Shown piece after piece: positions 30,913 to 41,503 of a stretch of 64,000 nt of DNA; the stretch's first letter is position 1, and each line of letters begins with the position of its first letter. The position numbers and the translations under genes were made by a program. The notes below the pieces were generated by a model. The model was not told the origin of the DNA. It did not search any database and was given only the letters and a program-made list of their open reading frames with translations. The stretch is from Candidatus Anaerostipes excrementavium. Lineage in GTDB: Bacteria; Bacillota; Clostridia; Lachnospirales; Lachnospiraceae. The DNA is taken from assembly GCA_019114985.1 (NCBI GenBank), contig DXEM01000032.1, positions 1 through 64,000 of the forward strand, written 5' to 3'.

Positions 30913-33900
30913 ATGTATATGAGCATCATGAGCAATGAAAAAGAATATCCGGTTATCCCGCCGAATCTCAAAAGCCAGTGGGATCAGCTGGAAAAACGTG
31001 CCCGCAAGGATGCCCTGTCAGGACTGCTCAACCGCGCTACAGTGGAACTGTATGTTAACCAAAGGCTCTCGTCTATTACTTCCGATGAATTATGTGCCCT
31101 GTTCATCGTAGATCTTGATAATTTCAAACAAGTGAACGATATACTGGGACATCCCGCCGGAGACCAGGCGATTCGTCAGTCGGCACAGATTCTTTCCGGT
31201 CTGTTCCGAAACGGCGATATCATCGGCAGGCTCGGCGGAGATGAATTTGTCGTATTTCTATCCGGCAGATTTACAGAACAGCTGATTCATAAAAAGGCTC
31301 AGGCCATTTGCCAGCACCTTTATCTGGCACTGGGAGATGAGCACAGGATTATCGTAACTGCCAGTGTCGGCGTTCATATTTCCACAGGCAGCGGTCAGCG
31401 GTTTGCGGGACTATACCAGTCGGCCGATCTTGCGCTGTACAAAGTCAAAAAGAATGGCAAGCACGGTTATTATATCAAATACAACGAAAACAACTCCGAC
31501 GATATTTATACAGAAAACAATTTTACACCGGTAAATACGATTCCGATGGGAGATCTTTTAGATTCCATGGAAAGCGGTGTTGCTCTGCTGGAAATGACAG
31601 AGACCCTCAATATCATTTATTTAAGCCCTAGTTTTTATCGTATCTTGGGATCTGATTCTGACTCTTTTTCTCTGCCCAAACCTCTTTCTGACTTTGTTTA
31701 CCCGGATGATTGGGCTGAAGTAGAAGAGATACTGCGCTCCGCCCTTAGAGAAAATCATACCGCAGAACATACACACCGCGTCATCTCTCCAGAACACAGG
31801 GATGGTTATTTCTGGTGGCGCTTCCGAGCTGTTCACATCAACTATAATCGTCCTTATCCGGTGATGCTCGTCACCACCACCGATGTATCTAGCTTTAAGG
31901 AAAAAGAAGTTGAGCTTCAGACAGTGAATCAGCGTTTTCAAGCTGCTTTGGAGCAGACTGCACAAAAATTATGGGAAATAGATCTTCAGAAACAATCCGT
32001 AAGCTTCGGAGTTACCCATAAACCTGAAACTTCAGACATTGTTTTCCCTGAAGGACTCATTTCCGAAGGATGGATCCATCCAAACTCTGCTCCGCGTTTT
32101 CGGAAGTTTGCCTCCGGTTTGCTGGAGGGTCAGACACGAGACAGAGGAAATTTTGTTATCCGACATCATGACACCGGCTGCTATGGCTGGGCGAATTTAT
32201 CCTATCAGGTTCTTTTTGATAAAGCAGGCCGCCCTGTCCGAGCTGTTGGCTCAGCAGAAAATTTACCTCAAAGTTTCGCAGACCAGGAATCAAAATCTAT
32301 TTTGAATCGTCCTCTGCCGGAAGCACAAATACCGAATTTAATTTTATGTATGCAAGCCAATCTTACTCTGGACACTGTCAAAGGACTTTGGATCGAAGGA
32401 AAAGAATCTCAGCTGCGCCCTGAAGAGGAACGCTGTACTCATATTCTAAAAAAAGAGGCTGAAAAGATTTTTTCTGAAAATGACCGGCAGACATTAAGCC
32501 CTTACTTTAACCGGCACGCACTATTGGATTTTTTTGCCCAAGACAAACACTGGGTTTCTGCAAAGTACTGCCGCACCGATGGAAACGGAAACATCTGCCG
32601 AGTTCGTTATACTGCGAATTTAGTGGAAAATTCTTTCACCGGGGAAGTCTGGCTTTTCCTTTACCTCAGCCTATGGGAACAGCATTTCCAGTGGGAACAG
32701 GTTCTTACTGACGAAGCTGCCAAAGATCCTGTTTCCGGACTGTATGACAGCACTGCTGCTCAACAGATGATTTCATCCTTGATTCAGCATCAAGGTCAAA
32801 CATATTGTTCCATGGCAATGATCCAGATCGGCGGGCTGACACAACTTTACGCTTTAGATAACAAAGCAACGAAGCAAGGCCGGCGTGATATTACAGAAGC
32901 CTTTATCGTTGCTCTCGGTTCAGAGTGTGTTATCGGACAGCACAATCCAGAACAGCTGCTGGTATTTTACCCATATGTGTATTCCAAGGCGGAACTTCGC
33001 CGACGTTTGCATGAGGCATTTACCTTTGTCCGCCTGGTACTGGAAAACAGTCTGTCTTTAAATTCTTTGCGTTTTGCAGCGGGAGCAGTATGCCTCCCTG
33101 CAGACAAAGCAGATTGTGAATCAATGGTTCTACAAACTTCCCGCCTGTGTCAATCATGGCGCAGCTTATCCAAGGATCAGGTGATTTTCCCACAGGAGGA
33201 AGATGATTGGACATGGGAAGACGAGCTGCAGTCAAATAACGAGAATGACCGGGGCACAATTCATCAAGAAGAAATGGAACGTCCTCTGTCGGATGGAGAA
33301 AAGGATGTAGCTCTCCAGGTGATTTCTTCCATGCTTACTGCGGATTCATTGGACGAGTCCATGCACAGCACACTTAGCCAGATTGGAAAATATTATCATG
33401 CCGACCGGGTTTACCTGCTCCGGTTTACAGAAAGCCGACATGCCATCACCATGCCTTATGAATGGATCGGTCAGAAAAAACACAGTATTCAGCATGTAGT
33501 TTCCGGTATGCCTTTAACTGACTTTCCTTTCCTGGATCGCTGCATAAAGGAACAGGCTCCGGTATTTTTAGCTCGGACACAGCCTTCTTTCCAACAGACG
33601 AAAGATTCTGATAAATCTTGGTATTTTACTGCGTTCCCTTTGGTGGTCGGTTCGGATACCATCGGGGTTCTTTGTATTGAGAATGCCAGAAAACATCCTG
33701 CAGATGCGGCATTGTTCAGCGCTATCATTCCCCATCTTTTGCGGGAACCTCAGCGTTTTGAAAGCAGATCCTCCCAAAACGGAGAGAATACAGAAATCTC
33801 CAGCGAACTTCCAAATCTGCGCTCGTATCTCCAGGTAATTCATAATTTTAATTCCGACAATTACAGCAGCTTGGGAGTAATCTGCCTGGACATTCCCGGC

Positions 33901-35043
33901 TTGAGCGCGATAAACGGAAGTCAAGGTTTCTCATATGGCAACAAACTGCTGCAATATGTATCCAAAACACTGTCCAACATTTTTGGATCCTCCCTGCTTT
34001 TCCGAACATGGGATATGGAGTTTGTAGTTTTATGTCCAAATACAATCCGGCAGATTTTTGTGGAACGATGTGATCGGCTGCGAGCCGCCCTGCAGTACCG
34101 CTATCCGAAAACACTTCGTCTCGGAAGGGCCTGGGCGGATGGAATATTTAACGGCAAAGACATGGTCGATGAAGCTCGTGCGATCATGCGCTGCCAGGAA
34201 GTTACCGCAAAATCCATGCCGGAACAGATTTTTTCTTTTCCGGATGAATTTCACAATACAGAGGAGGCTGTTCAGGCAGGCCATTTTACCGTTTTTTATC
34301 AGCCTAAAATCAACATACGTACCGGGGCTCTTTACGGAGCAGAAGCTCTGGTTCGCGGACTGGACTTAGATGGAAATCCGGTTCCCCCAAGACAATTTAT
34401 CGAGTTTTTAGAAAAGAACGGAGGAATCCAAAAACTGGATCTCTTTGTCTTGGAACAGGTGCTTGCAGCAATGGAACGATGGCGCACACAGGGGCTGGGT
34501 ATCATCCCTGTTTCCCTAAACTTTTCCAGGGCCACCCTGTTTACCCCTTACGTGCTTGGTTCGGTACTTGCTCTGCTAAGCCGTTATCCGGACATCCCGC
34601 CGGATGCTCTGGAACTGGAGATTACCGAAAGCGTCAGCAATGTAGGAAAATCTGATCTTATTGCGGTTATGGACCAATATCGGGAGCTGGGACTCCGTTT
34701 TAGTCTGGATGATTTCGGATCACAGTACGCCAACATCCCGATTTTCACCAACGTACATTTTGACACCGTCAAGCTTGACCGCCATCTGATCTCCGAATTA
34801 TCGAGCAATTCTATTAACCGAATGCTAATACATGACATCATTCAGATCTGTCAGGTTTCAGGAATGACTTGTGTAGCTGAGGGTGTAGAAACCCAGATTC
34901 AGCAGGATATACTGACAGAAATCGGCTGCGTCTACGCTCAAGGTTATTATTATGACCGTCCTATGGAGGCGGATAAATTTGAAGAGAAATACCTGCGTAC
35001 TTCCGGAAACGTGAAGCAGGCAGGAAAGGAGGATAATATATGA
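30913..35043 (+). CDS. Multidomain c-di-GMP protein: GGDEF-PAS-PAS-degenerate GGDEF-GAF-degenerate GGDEF-EAL
   Basis: N-terminal DALSGLLNRATVE...RLGGDEFVVF; C-terminal EALVRG...LEITES...LDDFGSQYANI...VKLDRHL...AEGVETQ; true start may be 30919. Confidence 0.88.
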   Translation: MYMSIMSNEKEYPVIPPNLKSQWDQLEKRARKDALSGLLNRATVELYVNQRLSSITSDELCALFIVDLDNFKQVNDILGHPAGDQAIRQSAQILSGLFRNGDIIGRLGGDEFVVFLSGRFTEQLIHKKAQAICQHLYLALGDEHRIIVTASVGVHISTGSGQRFAGLYQSADLALYKVKKNGKHGYYIKYNENNSDDIYTENNFTPVNTIPMGDLLDSMESGVALLEMTETLNIIYLSPSFYRILGSDSDSFSLPKPLSDFVYPDDWAEVEEILRSALRENHTAEHTHRVISPEHRDGYFWWRFRAVHINYNRPYPVMLVTTTDVSSFKEKEVELQTVNQRFQAALEQTAQKLWEIDLQKQSVSFGVTHKPETSDIVFPEGLISEGWIHPNSAPRFRKFASGLLEGQTRDRGNFVIRHHDTGCYGWANLSYQVLFDKAGRPVRAVGSAENLPQSFADQESKSILNRPLPEAQIPNLILCMQANLTLDTVKGLWIEGKESQLRPEEERCTHILKKEAEKIFSENDRQTLSPYFNRHALLDFFAQDKHWVSAKYCRTDGNGNICRVRYTANLVENSFTGEVWLFLYLSLWEQHFQWEQVLTDEAAKDPVSGLYDSTAAQQMISSLIQHQGQTYCSMAMIQIGGLTQLYALDNKATKQGRRDITEAFIVALGSECVIGQHNPEQLLVFYPYVYSKAELRRRLHEAFTFVRLVLENSLSLNSLRFAAGAVCLPADKADCESMVLQTSRLCQSWRSLSKDQVIFPQEEDDWTWEDELQSNNENDRGTIHQEEMERPLSDGEKDVALQVISSMLTADSLDESMHSTLSQIGKYYHADRVYLLRFTESRHAITMPYEWIGQKKHSIQHVVSGMPLTDFPFLDRCIKEQAPVFLARTQPSFQQTKDSDKSWYFTAFPLVVGSDTIGVLCIENARKHPADAALFSAIIPHLLREPQRFESRSSQNGENTEISSELPNLRSYLQVIHNFNSDNYSSLGVICLDIPGLSAINGSQGFSYGNKLLQYVSKTLSNIFGSSLLFRTWDMEFVVLCPNTIRQIFVERCDRLRAALQYRYPKTLRLGRAWADGIFNGKDMVDEARAIMRCQEVTAKSMPEQIFSFPDEFHNTEEAVQAGHFTVFYQPKINIRTGALYGAEALVRGLDLDGNPVPPRQFIEFLEKNGGIQKLDLFVLEQVLAAMERWRTQGLGIIPVSLNFSRATLFTPYVLGSVLALLSRYPDIPPDALELEITESVSNVGKSDLIAVMDQYRELGLRFSLDDFGSQYANIPIFTNVHFDTVKLDRHLISELSSNSINRMLIHDIIQICQVSGMTCVAEGVETQIQQDILTEIGCVYAQGYYYDRPMEADKFEEKYLRTSGNVKQAGKEDNI

Positions 35044-37574
35044 ATCAAAACAGTGAACACAATCCTGCCATTGCTTCGCAGGAAGAATCCCCGATCATCA
35101 TCGCTATCGGCGCTTCAGCCGGCGGATTAGAAGCGCTTCAGCAGTTTTTTAGCTGCTTTCCGGGCAGCAGCGGTCTGAGCTTTGTGGTAGTACAGCATCT
35201 ATCACCGGATTATAAAAGTCTGATGGCGGATATTTTGAGTAAACATACCCCTATGGAAGTATATCAGGCAGAAAACGAGATGGAAGTACATCCAAACACC
35301 GTCTATTTGATTCCGCCAAAAAAATATATCACATTGCAGGAAGGTAAATTGATCCTGTCCGATTACGCCCAGGGCACCCTAAATCACCCGATTGACATTT
35401 TCTTCTCTTCTCTGGCAAAAGAGCGGAGAGAGCAGTCAATTGCAGTTATTTTGTCAGGTACAGGCTCTGACGGTACCAAAGGAGTCAAAGTTGTAAAAGA
35501 ACATGGCGGTCTGGTCATTGCCCAAGATCCGGAAAGCGCCAAATTTGATGGTATGCCAAAGAGCGTCATCAAAACAGGATTGGCAGATTTTATCCTCTCT
35601 CCGGAAGAAATTGCGGATGAGATCCTCAATTTCACCAACACTCCCGCTCTGCTTTCTGCCCCTAAGCATGACGGCCCTCTCTCGGAGGACGAGGTACTTT
35701 TTTCTGAGGAAGAAAATCTTTCCCACATTTATACAATCCTGAAAAATGCCAGCGGCATCGACTTCACTTACTATAAACGTTCTACCATCCTAAGACGTAT
35801 CGAACGCCGCATGCTGGTTACCCACACCTCCAACCTGAGCGAATTTGCCCGACTGCTGGGGGACAATCCCGAGGAAGTTAACATCTTAACAAAGGAAATT
35901 CTCATTGGTGTCACCAATTTCTTCCGGGATCCTGAATTTTTTGAGAAACTGAAATATAACGCGATCTATAAAATTGTTGAAAATACAAAGGAAAACGAAC
36001 CAATCCGTGTGTGGAGCGCCGGATGTTCCACCGGTGAGGAAGCGTACTCTATCGCTATCTTGTTCCAAGAAGTTATGGATGAGCTGCAGATCCGCCGGGA
36101 CGTAAAGATCTTTGCTACCGATGTGGACAGCCGTGCCATTGAACAGGCAGGCAAAGGAATCTATTCAGAGAATATCATCGATGATGTCACGCCTGACCGT
36201 CTGGCAAAGTTCTTTATCAAACAAAACGATCAGTACCAGATCATCAAAGGAATCCGACGAATGATTATCTTTGCCACACATAATATGTTTTCAGATCCTC
36301 CTTTCGGCAAGCTGGATATGATCATCTGCCGCAACGTTATGATTTATTTTCAGCCGGTACTGCGCAGGGGATTGTTTGCTATTTTCCACTCTGCCCTGAA
36401 AAAAAACGGCTACCTTTTCCTTGGCAAAAGCGAGACCGCAGGAGAATATGTAGGCCTGTTTAAGCCGGTGTGCGGAGCAGAAAAGATCTATATTCACAAG
36501 GGTGAGGGCAAGGTAGAAGATCTGACACCTCCTACCTTTAGTATTCCGAATATTCAGGCTATCTCCCTTAAAAGCATCCATATGGAAAACCAAAATGATT
36601 CCTCCGTAGCCGAAGGAAAATATACCAGGTTTTTAGAGGCTTTTCTTCCGCCTTCTGTGGTCCTCAATGAGGAAAATACCGTGCTCCATTTTTTTGGCGG
36701 ATATGACGATTATCTGACTCTGGCACCTGGAAAAGCCACCCTAAACTTTTTCAGTATGCTGAACAAGGGACTGTCACTGGTTGCTTCCACGGCATTAAGC
36801 CGCAGCCGAAATGAAAAAATCAGCGTTACCTATACCGATATTGCCGTAGACTGTCCATCGGGACAAAAAATCATCGATTTGGTCGTAGAACCTATTCCTG
36901 ATGAACCCGGTGAGGACAGTAATCTGACGGCTGTACTCTTTTTGGAACACCGGCATGAATCTTTGGGTGGAATTCAGGAGAAATATGATATTGATGCCAC
37001 TGCCGCCAGGCGTATTGCTGATCTGGAACGGGAATTCCAAGACTCTCAGAATGATCTTCGTGCGACAATCCAGCGCCTGGAAACAGTCAATGGCGAACTG
37101 CAGGCTGCCAACGAGGAATTGCTCACTGCCAACGAAGAACTGCAAAGTTCCACAGAAGAACTGCAGTCAGTCAATGAAGAACTTTATACTGTTAACACTG
37201 AACATCAGCTGAAGTTGGACGAACTGACCATGATGACCAATGACTTGTCCAATTTCCTATCCTCCACGATGATCGGTATCCTGTTTGTAGACAGCAAACT
37301 GAATATCCGCAAATTTACCGAGTATGTAGGAAGAGAATTTCAGCTGATGGAACATGATGTGGGACGTCCGATCCAGATTTTCGCTCACAGTTTCCCTGAT
37401 GAGGAAATCGAAAAAGACTGCCAGACCGTATTAAAAGATCTCGTCTCTATTGACCGGGAGGTAACAGCCATGAACGGACGGTTCTATACCCTGCGTATTG
37501 CGCCTTACCGCACCACAGAAAACAACATCCGCGGTCTGGTCATTACCATTATCGACAGCTTAGGGACGGATTGA
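35040..37574 (+). CDS. CheB methylesterase - CheR methyltransferase - coiled coil - PAS fusion
   Basis: CheB GASAGGLEAL, VVQHLSPD, LSGTGSDGTKG; CheR RVWSAGCSTGEEAYS, MIICRNVMIYF; NEELQSSTEELQSVNEEL coiled coil. Confidence 0.92.
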   Translation: MNQNSEHNPAIASQEESPIIIAIGASAGGLEALQQFFSCFPGSSGLSFVVVQHLSPDYKSLMADILSKHTPMEVYQAENEMEVHPNTVYLIPPKKYITLQEGKLILSDYAQGTLNHPIDIFFSSLAKERREQSIAVILSGTGSDGTKGVKVVKEHGGLVIAQDPESAKFDGMPKSVIKTGLADFILSPEEIADEILNFTNTPALLSAPKHDGPLSEDEVLFSEEENLSHIYTILKNASGIDFTYYKRSTILRRIERRMLVTHTSNLSEFARLLGDNPEEVNILTKEILIGVTNFFRDPEFFEKLKYNAIYKIVENTKENEPIRVWSAGCSTGEEAYSIAILFQEVMDELQIRRDVKIFATDVDSRAIEQAGKGIYSENIIDDVTPDRLAKFFIKQNDQYQIIKGIRRMIIFATHNMFSDPPFGKLDMIICRNVMIYFQPVLRRGLFAIFHSALKKNGYLFLGKSETAGEYVGLFKPVCGAEKIYIHKGEGKVEDLTPPTFSIPNIQAISLKSIHMENQNDSSVAEGKYTRFLEAFLPPSVVLNEENTVLHFFGGYDDYLTLAPGKATLNFFSMLNKGLSLVASTALSRSRNEKISVTYTDIAVDCPSGQKIIDLVVEPIPDEPGEDSNLTAVLFLEHRHESLGGIQEKYDIDATAARRIADLEREFQDSQNDLRATIQRLETVNGELQAANEELLTANEELQSSTEELQSVNEELYTVNTEHQLKLDELTMMTNDLSNFLSSTMIGILFVDSKLNIRKFTEYVGREFQLMEHDVGRPIQIFAHSFPDEEIEKDCQTVLKDLVSIDREVTAMNGRFYTLRIAPYRTTENNIRGLVITIIDSLGTD

Positions 37575-37632
37575 TATTACATAGAAATTTTCGATGCAGC
37601 CTTTAAAAGAAAGCTTAATACAGAAAATTTAA

Positions 37633-37673
37633 ATGAGACGGCGCTCATCTGAAAAGATGAAGCGCCGTCTCAT
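37633..37673. terminator. Bidirectional terminator hairpin between convergent genes
   Basis: gagacggcgctcatctgaaaagatgaagcgccgtctc. Confidence 0.75.
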
Positions 37674-37701
37674 ATTCATGATATGCTTTCGCTATCAATA
37701 A

Positions 37702-40326
37702 TTATTTGTTATTTAAAACTGCCTGCGCAGCGGCCAATCTTGCGATTGGTACACGGAATGGTGAGCAGGATACATAATCTAATCCGGCTCTGTAGCAGAA
37801 TTCTACAGTGGATGGATCTCCGCCATGCTCTCCGCAGATTCCAAGATGGATATCCGGACGTGTTGCTTTTCCTTTCTTCGCTGCCATCTCAACTAACTGA
37901 CCAACACCGCTCTGATCCAGTTTTGCGAATGGATCAGACTCATAGATCTTGTTGTCATAGTATGCTTCTAAGAACTTACCAGCATCATCACGGGAGAATC
38001 CGAATGTCATCTGTGTTAAGTCGTTCGTTCCGAAGGAGAAGAATTCTGCTTCTTCTGCAATCTCATCAGCAAGCAGAGCAGCACGAGGAATCTCGATCAT
38101 CGTACCTACTTTGTACTGAATATCAGACTCATAGTAAGCTTTTACTTTCTCAGCAGTCTGTACAACAACTTCTTTGACGAATGCCAGCTCTTTCTTCTCT
38201 CCTACCAATGGAATCATGATCTCTGGAACGATATCATATCCTTTTTCCTGTTTTACTTCGATCGCAGCTTCCATTACGGCTCTTGTCTGCATCTTAGCAA
38301 TCTCCGGATAGGTAACAGCCAGACGGCATCCACGATGTCCCATCATAGGGTTGAACTCGTGAAGAGCAGCACGTCTCATATTGATCTCTTCTACTGTAAC
38401 GCCCATGTCTCTTGCAAGCGCTGTAATCTCTTCCATTGTATTCGGAAGGAACTCATGCAGAGGCGGATCTAAGAAACGGATGGTTACCGGTCTTCCTTCC
38501 ATTACCTCGTATAAGTCTTTGAAGTCTTTCTTCTGATAAGGAATCAGCTGATTCAATGCAACTTCTCTTGCTTCTTTTGTTGTAGAAAGAATCATACGAC
38601 GGATCTTCGGAATTCTTTCTGCATCAAAGAACATATGCTCTGTACGGCAGAGTCCGATACCTTCTGCACCGAATTTTACAGCGTTCAGCGCATCTGCAGG
38701 TGTATCTGCGTTTGTTCTTACTTTTAATGTACGAATCTCGTCTGCCCACTTCATAATACGGTCAAAGTTACCGCTGATGCTTGCAGGTACTGTACGTACT
38801 TCTCCAAGATAAATCTTACCTGTAGAACCATCCAGAGAAATATAGTCTCCTTCATGAATTGTCTTTCCGCCTAATGTGAAGGATTTTCCATCATCGCTGA
38901 ATTCGATCTCTCCGCATCCTGCTACACAGGCTGTACCCATACCACGAGCAACTACAGCTGCGTGAGATGTCATACCTCCGCGAGCGGTTAAGATACCTTC
39001 TGCGGCATGCATTCCTTCGATATCTTCCGGAGATGTTTCAAGACGTACCAGAACAACTTTTAATCCTGCTTCGTGATGGATCTTTGCTGTATCGGCATCA
39101 AAATATACTTTACCGGCAGCTGCTCCCGGAGATGCAGGCAATGCCTGTCCGATCGGCAGTGCTGCTTTTAATGCTTCCTGATCGAAGTTCGGATGCAGTA
39201 ACTGATCCAGAGATTTTGCTTCGATTCTGGATACCGCTTCTTCTTTTGTAATCTTTCCTTCATCTACTAATTCGCAGGCAATACGAAGAGCTGCTGCTGC
39301 AGTTCTCTTACCGTTTCTTGTCTGAAGGAAGTATAACTTTCCTTCCTGAATGGTAAATTCCATATCCTGCATATCACGATAATGCTCTTCCAATGTATGA
39401 GCGATATTCATGAACTGCTCATAGCAATCCGGAAGATCTTCTTTTAATCGGCTGATCGGCTGTGGTGTACGAACACCGGCAACAACGTCTTCACCCTGTG
39501 CGTTGATCAGGTATTCACCATAAATCTGTTTCTCACCGGTAGATGGGTTTCTTGTGAACGCAACACCGGTTCCTGATGTATCTCCCATGTTACCAAATAC
39601 CATGGTCTGTACGTTAACGGCTGTTCCCCAGTCTCCCGGAATATCATTCATTCGGCGATAGTAAATCGCACGAGGATTGTCCCAAGAACGGAATACCGCT
39701 TTGATTGCTTCAAATAACTGATCTTTTGGATCCTGTGGGAAGTCTTCACCTAAAGCAGTCTTGTAGATTGCTTTGTATCTCTTGATGACTTCTTTCATGT
39801 CATCTGCATCAAGATCTGTATCGAATTCTACGCCTTTTTCCGCTTTCATCTGATCCAGCACTTCTTCGAATTTCGCTTTGTCGACTTCTTTTACGACATC
39901 AGAGAACATCTGGATAAAACGACGATAAGAATCATATGCGAAACGAGGATTTCCTGTCTTCTTTGCAAATCCTTCTACGGCTTCATCATTAAGTCCTAAA
40001 TTCAGGATAGTATCCATCATACCCGGCATGGATACACGAGCTCCGGAACGAACAGATACCAGAAGCGGATCTTCCAGATCTCCGAACTTCTTGCCCTGGA
40101 TCTCTTCCAGAGCCGCCATTGCTTCGTATACCTGACCTGCAACCTCATCACTGATCTTCTCTCCGCACTCATAATAATTCGTGCAGGCTTCTGTGGTTAC
40201 AGTAAAGCCCTGAGGAATCGGCAGATTCAATCCGGTCATCTCTGCCAGATTGGCTCCTTTTCCACCAAGAAGGTTACGCATATCAGCGTTTCCCTCGCTA
40301 AATTTGTAAACCCATTTTGTTGACAT
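37702..40326 (-). CDS. ppdK: Pyruvate, phosphate dikinase
   Basis: GGKGANLAEMTGLNLPIPQGFTVTTEAC, GGMTSHAAVVARGMG, FGTNDLTQMTFGFSRDD; start at 40326 (MSTKWVYKF). Confidence 0.96.
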   Translation of the reverse strand: MSTKWVYKFSEGNADMRNLLGGKGANLAEMTGLNLPIPQGFTVTTEACTNYYECGEKISDEVAGQVYEAMAALEEIQGKKFGDLEDPLLVSVRSGARVSMPGMMDTILNLGLNDEAVEGFAKKTGNPRFAYDSYRRFIQMFSDVVKEVDKAKFEEVLDQMKAEKGVEFDTDLDADDMKEVIKRYKAIYKTALGEDFPQDPKDQLFEAIKAVFRSWDNPRAIYYRRMNDIPGDWGTAVNVQTMVFGNMGDTSGTGVAFTRNPSTGEKQIYGEYLINAQGEDVVAGVRTPQPISRLKEDLPDCYEQFMNIAHTLEEHYRDMQDMEFTIQEGKLYFLQTRNGKRTAAAALRIACELVDEGKITKEEAVSRIEAKSLDQLLHPNFDQEALKAALPIGQALPASPGAAAGKVYFDADTAKIHHEAGLKVVLVRLETSPEDIEGMHAAEGILTARGGMTSHAAVVARGMGTACVAGCGEIEFSDDGKSFTLGGKTIHEGDYISLDGSTGKIYLGEVRTVPASISGNFDRIMKWADEIRTLKVRTNADTPADALNAVKFGAEGIGLCRTEHMFFDAERIPKIRRMILSTTKEAREVALNQLIPYQKKDFKDLYEVMEGRPVTIRFLDPPLHEFLPNTMEEITALARDMGVTVEEINMRRAALHEFNPMMGHRGCRLAVTYPEIAKMQTRAVMEAAIEVKQEKGYDIVPEIMIPLVGEKKELAFVKEVVVQTAEKVKAYYESDIQYKVGTMIEIPRAALLADEIAEEAEFFSFGTNDLTQMTFGFSRDDAGKFLEAYYDNKIYESDPFAKLDQSGVGQLVEMAAKKGKATRPDIHLGICGEHGGDPSTVEFCYRAGLDYVSCSPFRVPIARLAAAQAVLNNK

Positions 40327-40574
40327 GTTTATACCTCCTAAATATATGTTTGTCACATCATATGTCATTGGACTAATTGTAACACAAAATTTATGTTTTG
40401 GGAAATGTTTTTATAAGTTTTTGACAATATTTTTTACATTCCGGCGTTTTTCTTATTTATAATGCATATTCGGTTAAAAATCCATACCTGTCATTATTTT
40501 TTATTATTTATTCTTTCAGTAATGATTCGGCACCTTGAAATATTGCATTATATTATAGAAGAAACTCTTTTTCC

Positions 40575-40636
40575 AAAAAGGACTGACCGTTCATTGTAAG
40601 GCTTCAGCCGGACAATGAACGGTCAGTCCTTTGTTA
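40575..40636. terminator. Intrinsic terminator
   Basis: aaaggactgaccgttcattgt...acaatgaacggtcagtccttt long perfect stem. Confidence 0.75.
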
Positions 40637-40677
40637 TAATTTAAATATCTTTCAGATCCTAATCTAAAACCATCCGT

Positions 40678-41391
40678 CTATTGGATCATATCCTTAATTG
40701 CCGCAGATACTGCATCGATCTGTTTCGGTGTTTTCTGTACCTCTTCCTTGTAATCGATTTCCTCGGCTTTCTCTTCCCGCTTACTGATCTCCCAGAACGG
40801 ACCGCCGACTTCGGCTCCATCTTTTCCCTGGCTTACGACCTCTTTTAGAGACCATGTCCTAGCTGTATTGGCGCGGCTTCCTACATCTGCCACCTTTACT
40901 TTATCTTTTCCAACCATCCGTGTTAATACGACGAAATGTCCATTATCTGTAAAGTCTCCGGGACCCATTAAAGCTACGACAGGATGTCCGGCACGAAGAG
41001 CCTTCTCCACTGCTTCCAAATCTTTTCCCAATCCGTAACAATTCAAGCCATACATATCACATAAGCCCGGAATCACCTTGTGGCTGCACCCCTGTCCTGT
41101 AAAGTACCAGCCATTCTCATACGCCTGGTCGCACATCTTCGGCACGTCTGCCTTCTTGCCGGTCAAAGAACTATAGCAAACAGCTACGGCTGTCGGACCG
41201 CATCCGGCTGCCTGGATCGTGCTTCCTCCAATCATCTCCCCTGGATAATCCGCCTGATTATAATACACTACATTCAGAGTCGGGGCTTGCTGCTGATTCA
41301 CGTCTGCTTTTGCTGCTGTCGGCTGTGCTGTCATAAATATGCTGAAACAAATTGCGGCAAGATATCTGCCGGTTCTTTTCATGATCTTCAT
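40678..41391 (-). CDS. Secreted C39-like cysteine peptidase family protein
   Basis: Signal peptide MKIMKRTGRYLAAICFSIFMTAQPTAAKA; GCGPTAVA Cys, NGHFVVL His, VADVGS. Confidence 0.8.
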   Translation of the reverse strand: MKIMKRTGRYLAAICFSIFMTAQPTAAKADVNQQQAPTLNVVYYNQADYPGEMIGGSTIQAAGCGPTAVAVCYSSLTGKKADVPKMCDQAYENGWYFTGQGCSHKVIPGLCDMYGLNCYGLGKDLEAVEKALRAGHPVVALMGPGDFTDNGHFVVLTRMVGKDKVKVADVGSRANTARTWSLKEVVSQGKDGAEVGGPFWEISKREEKAEEIDYKEEVQKTPKQIDAVSAAIKDMIQ

Positions 41392-41503
41392 AAAACCCTC
41401 CGGTAAGCCTGTTTTCGACATTTTCCTTTTAATCGAGATTATACCAAGTTTTATTATGTTAATCAAGTATTTCATTTATTAAATTTTTGTTAACAATTGA
41501 TTT

